Positions 61,316 through 64,000 of a DNA stretch of 64,000 nt are shown one piece after another. The notes under the pieces were generated by a model that did not search any database, was not told where the DNA came from, and was given only the letters and a program-made list of their open reading frames with translations. The translations under genes and the position numbers were made by a program. Location of the stretch: positions 62,001 to 126,000 of the forward strand of contig NZ_JNWV01000036.1 in the NCBI RefSeq assembly GCF_000716535.1, in the 5' to 3' direction. Position 1 is the first letter of the stretch, and each line of letters starts with the position of its first letter. The stretch is from Streptomyces flaveolus. GTDB lineage: Bacteria; Actinomycetota; Actinomycetes; Streptomycetales; Streptomycetaceae.

Positions 61316-61645
61316 TCAGCCGATGCGGAGGTCGGCGATCAGGCCGTCGCGCAGACGGAAGGTCATCGGTCCCGTGCCGTTGTACCGGTTGCTGGTGACC
61401 GCGAGCGTGACGACGTAAGTGTCCCGGTCGGGACCCGCCACCGCGTCGACCAGGTCGAAGTGGGCCTGGACTCCGATGTTGTCGGTTCGGTCCCAGTCGC
61501 GCACGTGGTCGCGTCCGCGGAACTCGCGCCCGTAGTCGTAGAGGTGGGCGTCCTCGGTGAAGGCGGAGGCGAAGGCCTCGCTGTCGCCGCGGTTGGTGGC
61601 GTCGATGAAGGTGCGGATGGCGGCCGGGACCTCGACTGCGGTCAT
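61316..61645 (-). CDS. SnoaL-like / NTF2-fold protein
   Basis: 109 aa from ATG 61645, AAGGAGA upstream. AIRTFIDATNRGDSEAFASA, FTEDAHLYDYGREFRGRDHV and NRYNGTGPMTFRLRDGLI form the cone-shaped NTF2/SnoaL fold. Members act as isomerases, hydrolases or small binding proteins; residues that would pick one role cannot be assigned. Apparently monocistronic. Confidence 0.85.
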   Translation of the reverse strand: MTAVEVPAAIRTFIDATNRGDSEAFASAFTEDAHLYDYGREFRGRDHVRDWDRTDNIGVQAHFDLVDAVAGPDRDTYVVTLAVTSNRYNGTGPMTFRLRDGLIADLRIG

Positions 61646-62647
61646 GGTGGTCTCCTTTCGGTCGGGCGTTTGCTGACGTAGGGCCGTCGGCGCTGCCGGC
61701 AGGCCAGGGCGTTGAGGGTGCCGGTGGCCTCGTCCGGCGTGCTCGGCGTGCCCCCTTCGGGGAGGGTGCTTCCCCCGAGCCCCTTTCGCCCGCGATCGGC
61801 GCCCCGTGCCCGCTCCCATCGTGGCGCCCGCCGGGTGGTCGGGCCATCAGTCATCCGACGGTGGATCACGGCGGTGGCCGGTCGGTCGCGGTACGAGGCC
61901 GGCCGATCGCGACAGGCCGGGGAAGAGTCGCGCTGCGCAGGTCCGCAGCGCAGGCACAGAGCAGCCGCTCACCCTGGGCCGGCCGCACCCGCGCCAGGTC
62001 GGACGGCCAGCGGCCCGCGGGCCGGTTGTCGGCCGTTCCGCGCAGGATCGAGCCGGCACGTCGACGGCGCAGACGTCGCCGTGGAAGTCGGTGCACCAGG
62101 TCGGCGGCGCTGCGGCGACCGCGGTGGGCACCGCCTCCGGCAGCCACCTTCCAGCCGGTGCGCACGGCTGCTTCGCTGAAGCGCCTGTCCTGGCCCCTTC
62201 CCGCCGCGGACGACCGCGCCACGCTCGGGAGACCGCTGCGCAGCCGCCACCAGTGGGGTCTCCCGGTGGGAGCGGCAGCCCGAGGAGCCCATCGGCCGGT
62301 GGGGAAGGGTGGGCGGTGCCTGCCGGGCGCCGACGAGCCTTCCGGGGACACACTGCCTCTGCGCAGGGCCTCAAGATCCTGGGTGTGCCCCGGCCGCGCA
62401 GGGCCGGCCGGCGGGCGGTCCTGTGCGGCCGGAGCGGTTCCGGTCGGCCTGCGCCGGCGGGCCGGGGGCCGACGGTGCCCGGGCAACCGGTCGGCAGGGC
62501 TTCAGCGGCGAACCTGGGGCGACGGCGCGGTGCCGTCGGCCGGGGCACGGTGGCTGAACGTCTCGCGCACCGCCCTGTGGCTCTGGACGGGATCCGTCAC
62601 CTGCCGGACCGTGATCGGCCGGCAGTGTGTGGTGTCGTCGGCGAGCG

Positions 62648-62823
62648 GCACCGCGCCGAGCCGGGGGAGCGGCCGTCGAACCCGGCGACGATGCCCGGCA
62701 CGGGGTCGGGACGACGGGCGCCACCGCGCGGGAGCGCACCGCGCCGAGCCGGGGGAGCGGTCGTCGAACCCGGCGACGGTGCCCGGCACGGGGTCGGGGC
62801 GACGGGCGCCACCGCGCGGGAGA
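62648..62823. repeat. 88-bp tandem repeat, two copies
   Basis: Units 62648-62735 and 62736-62823 both begin GCACCGCGCCGAGCCGGGGG and share the segment GGGCGCCACCGCGCGGGAG near their ends, with only a few substitutions. The second copy runs directly into the reductase fragment. Confidence 0.8.
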
Positions 62824-62868
62824 TCAGCCGGTCGGCCGCCTCGACCACGGTGCCGTCCTTGCCGCACG
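62815..62868 (-). pseudogene. Fragment of a ferredoxin reductase-like gene
   Basis: The minus strand encodes VVEAADRLISRAVAPV, nearly the same as VVEAAERLIARAVAPV in the intact reductase gene (24694-25962). The DNA is also closely similar over this stretch. Similarity ends where the 88-bp repeat starts. Confidence 0.65.
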
Positions 62869-62898
62869 CGCGCCGCCTCGGTCCGGCGTCCGGCCCCG

Positions 62899-63195
62899 TC
62901 ACCCGGAAAGGACCGTGTACGTGTGCTCCACCTCGGGCGGCGTCGCGAAGTGGGGACCTGCCAGGGCCCGCCACTGGCGGAAACCGTCGGAGGCGCGGAA
63001 CGTCACGGTGTGGTGCTCCACGCTCTCCCAGCACACGACGAGGCGGTAGCGCCGCGGATGCTCCACGACGCGGTGCAGTGCGATCCCGCGGCAGCCGGCC
63101 GCGTCGAGGAACACCGGGATGGCCTCGGCAACCGCCTGCTCGAACGCCTCCTCGCTGCCGGGCCGGACATCGATCCGGGCGACCTCCGTGATCAC
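62899..63195 (-). CDS. Antibiotic biosynthesis monooxygenase (ABM)-like small protein
   Basis: 98 aa from GTG 63195 with GGGAGGT upstream; GTGA overlap with the cupin gene stop. ITEVARIDVRPGSEEAFEQA, LHRVVEHPRRYRLVVCWESV and HFATPPEVEHTY show the ferredoxin-like dimeric alpha/beta barrel fold. Such proteins are cofactor-free monooxygenases or accessory proteins. The upstream cupin and aldehyde dehydrogenase genes suggest a catabolic operon. Confidence 0.85.
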   Translation of the reverse strand: MITEVARIDVRPGSEEAFEQAVAEAIPVFLDAAGCRGIALHRVVEHPRRYRLVVCWESVEHHTVTFRASDGFRQWRALAGPHFATPPEVEHTYTVLSG

Positions 63196-63689
63196 GGCTG
63201 ACCTCCCGTCCCGGTCTCCGGTTCGGCGGGCCGCGTGTGTTCGGCGTCGACGCGGGCGGTGGCCCCCGTCGCCACGATGGTCCGGGTGGCGTCCACCGAG
63301 GCATACGTCCACAGGATCCGCAGGGGGGCGGTCGTGGAGGCGTTGCGGAAGCGGTGCGGTGTACCGGCGGCGACGTACGTGGTGTCGTACGGGGACAGCC
63401 GGTGCTCGGTGCCGTCGATCTCCACCACCGCGTCACCCTCGAGGACGACGACGCTCTCCGCGCAGTCGTGGGTGTGCGGGGGGATCCCCGTGCCGGGTCC
63501 GAACAGGGTGATGCCGTTCAGGAAGACCTGCGCGCCGACCGCCCGGGTGACCAGGGGAGTGGTGCTGACCCCGCCACCGCGCTGGAACGCCGGCAGTTCG
63601 GCGGGGCGCAGGACGGCGGGCGGGAAGGAGCCGCAGGGTGCGGCGGGCGCGTGGTCCGCGGGGGAGGCGGACGGGGGCGTGGTGTTCAT
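63192..63689 (-). CDS. Single-domain cupin protein
   Basis: 165 aa; ATGA overlap with the aldehyde dehydrogenase stop. Cupin motifs: PPHTHDCAESVVVLEGDAVV (HxH and glutamate) and DTTYVAAGTPHRFRNAS (histidine), so a metal site is complete. The N-terminal 35 residues are Pro/Ala-rich. Function may be a dioxygenase or an acyl isomerase; context gives no single answer. Confidence 0.87.
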   Translation of the reverse strand: MNTTPPSASPADHAPAAPCGSFPPAVLRPAELPAFQRGGGVSTTPLVTRAVGAQVFLNGITLFGPGTGIPPHTHDCAESVVVLEGDAVVEIDGTEHRLSPYDTTYVAAGTPHRFRNASTTAPLRILWTYASVDATRTIVATGATARVDAEHTRPAEPETGTGGQP

Positions 63690-64000
63690 CGGGGGTTTGC
63701 TCCGTTCGGCGCGGGCCGGTCCGCCGTGGCGGGGCCGATCCACACGGTCTTGACGTTGACGAACTCGCGGATGCCCTCGAGTCCCAGCTCGCGGCCGTAG
63801 CCGGACTTCTTGATGCCGCCGAAGGGCAGTCGCGCATCGGAGGCGACCATGCCGTTGACGAAGACGGCGCCCGCGTCCAGCCGGCCCACGACGGTGCGGG
63901 CCCGCTCCAGGTCACCGGTCCACAAGGTGGCGGCGAGCCCGTACTCCGTGCGATTGGCCATGGTGATCGCCTCCTCGGCGTCCCGCACCCGGGTGACGGC
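63686..64000 (-). CDS. Aldehyde dehydrogenase (succinate-semialdehyde type), 5' part outside the window
   Basis: The C-terminal 104 codons are seen, through RDAEEAITMANRTEYGLAAT, RLDAGAVFVNGMVASDARLP, FGGIKKSGYGRELGLEGIRE and FVNVKTVWIG. The FVNG.V.SD.RLPFGG.K.SGYGREL pattern is characteristic of NAD(P)-dependent succinate-semialdehyde dehydrogenases. The catalytic cysteine lies beyond the edge. First known gene of an operon with the cupin and ABM-like genes. Confidence 0.92.
   Translation of the reverse strand, partial: AVTRVRDAEEAITMANRTEYGLAATLWTGDLERARTVVGRLDAGAVFVNGMVASDARLPFGGIKKSGYGRELGLEGIREFVNVKTVWIGPATADRPAPNGANPR

Larger units (their letters stand above)
61646..62898. other. 1.25-kb decayed stretch
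   Basis: All six frames give Arg/Pro/Ala-rich sequence without domains from 61646 to about 62640. The tail holds an 88-bp tandem repeat and a flavin-reductase scrap, annotated separately. Confidence 0.5.

Noticed and set aside
62648..62823. A CRISPR array
   Set aside because: There are only two directly adjacent 88-bp units with no spacers.
1..64000. tRNA, rRNA or riboswitch genes
   Set aside because: No cloverleaf-like, ribosomal or known aptamer sequence was recognised by eye; a covariance-model search would be needed to exclude small RNAs.

Overview
High-GC actinobacterial DNA. Codon use, GTG/TTG starts, GGAGG-type ribosome sites, and the many tightly packed regulator, transporter and oxidoreductase genes point to a Streptomyces-like chromosome. 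Several decayed gene fragments and gene-poor gaps (about 26-27.2, 36.8-37.7, 40.4-41.5, 53.6-54.0, 59.0-59.5 and 61.6-62.9 kb) suggest an accessory region or chromosome arm. No tRNA, rRNA, CRISPR array or intact insertion sequence was seen. All functions are read from sequence alone.

Region 1 (1-26 kb) is a large catabolic locus. It holds a FadR-type GntR regulator, three different bicupin proteins, and a Rieske oxygenase (phthalate 4,5-dioxygenase type) with its ferredoxin and ferredoxin reductase. It also holds a zinc dehydrogenase, two 4,5-dihydroxyphthalate-decarboxylase-family proteins, a LigK-type aldolase and a LigJ-type 4-oxalomesaconate hydratase. A seven-gene operon (10.9 down to 2.4 kb) encodes two solute-binding proteins, a fused permease, an ATPase, an MFS carrier, a bicupin and a Pch2/TRIP13-like AAA+ ATPase. 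An EutA-like reactivase, a PanB-like protein, an odd alpha/beta hydrolase, an RpiB-like isomerase and a GpmA-type phosphoglycerate mutase complete it. A 13-bp palindrome (ATGGTTAGACCAT or its reverse complement, with variants) lies before at least five of these transcription units, so one GntR protein probably controls the whole locus. The best reading is oxygenation and decarboxylation of an aromatic acid, ring cleavage by an unidentified enzyme (possibly a bicupin), then hydratase and aldolase steps to pyruvate and oxaloacetate. No known ring-cleavage dioxygenase is present.

Region 2 (27.2-36.8 kb) is a LacI-controlled sugar operon: ABC importer, GH130 phosphorylase, Gfo/Idh/MocA oxidoreductase, GH13 enzyme and phosphomannomutase. 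It fits phosphorolytic use of mannosides: the phosphorylase would release mannose 1-phosphate and the mutase would pass it to mannose 6-phosphate.

Region 3 (37-46.4 kb) holds a pyruvate-dehydrogenase-E1-like remnant fused against a truncated hydrolase, a GlxA-type AraC regulator and an HD-domain hydrolase. It also carries an IclR / HMG-CoA-lyase-like / CaiB CoA-transferase operon divergent from a GntP-type carboxylate permease.

Region 4 (46.6-56 kb) holds a repeat protein, a YtcJ-type amidohydrolase with an isochorismatase-family hydrolase, a DoxX protein, an MFS carrier, a methyltransferase and an alpha/beta hydrolase.

Region 5 (56-61 kb) looks like a nitroaromatic module: an aromatic-acid MFS carrier, a nitroreductase and a 4-hydroxylaminobenzoate-lyase-family protein (PnbA/PnbB logic), with an IclR regulator. 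The two enzyme genes share a 19-bp operator over their -35 boxes, and a frameshifted TetR gene lies between them. The right end has a SnoaL-like gene, a decayed stretch with an 88-bp tandem repeat, and an operon of a small monooxygenase-like protein, a cupin and an aldehyde dehydrogenase cut by the window edge.
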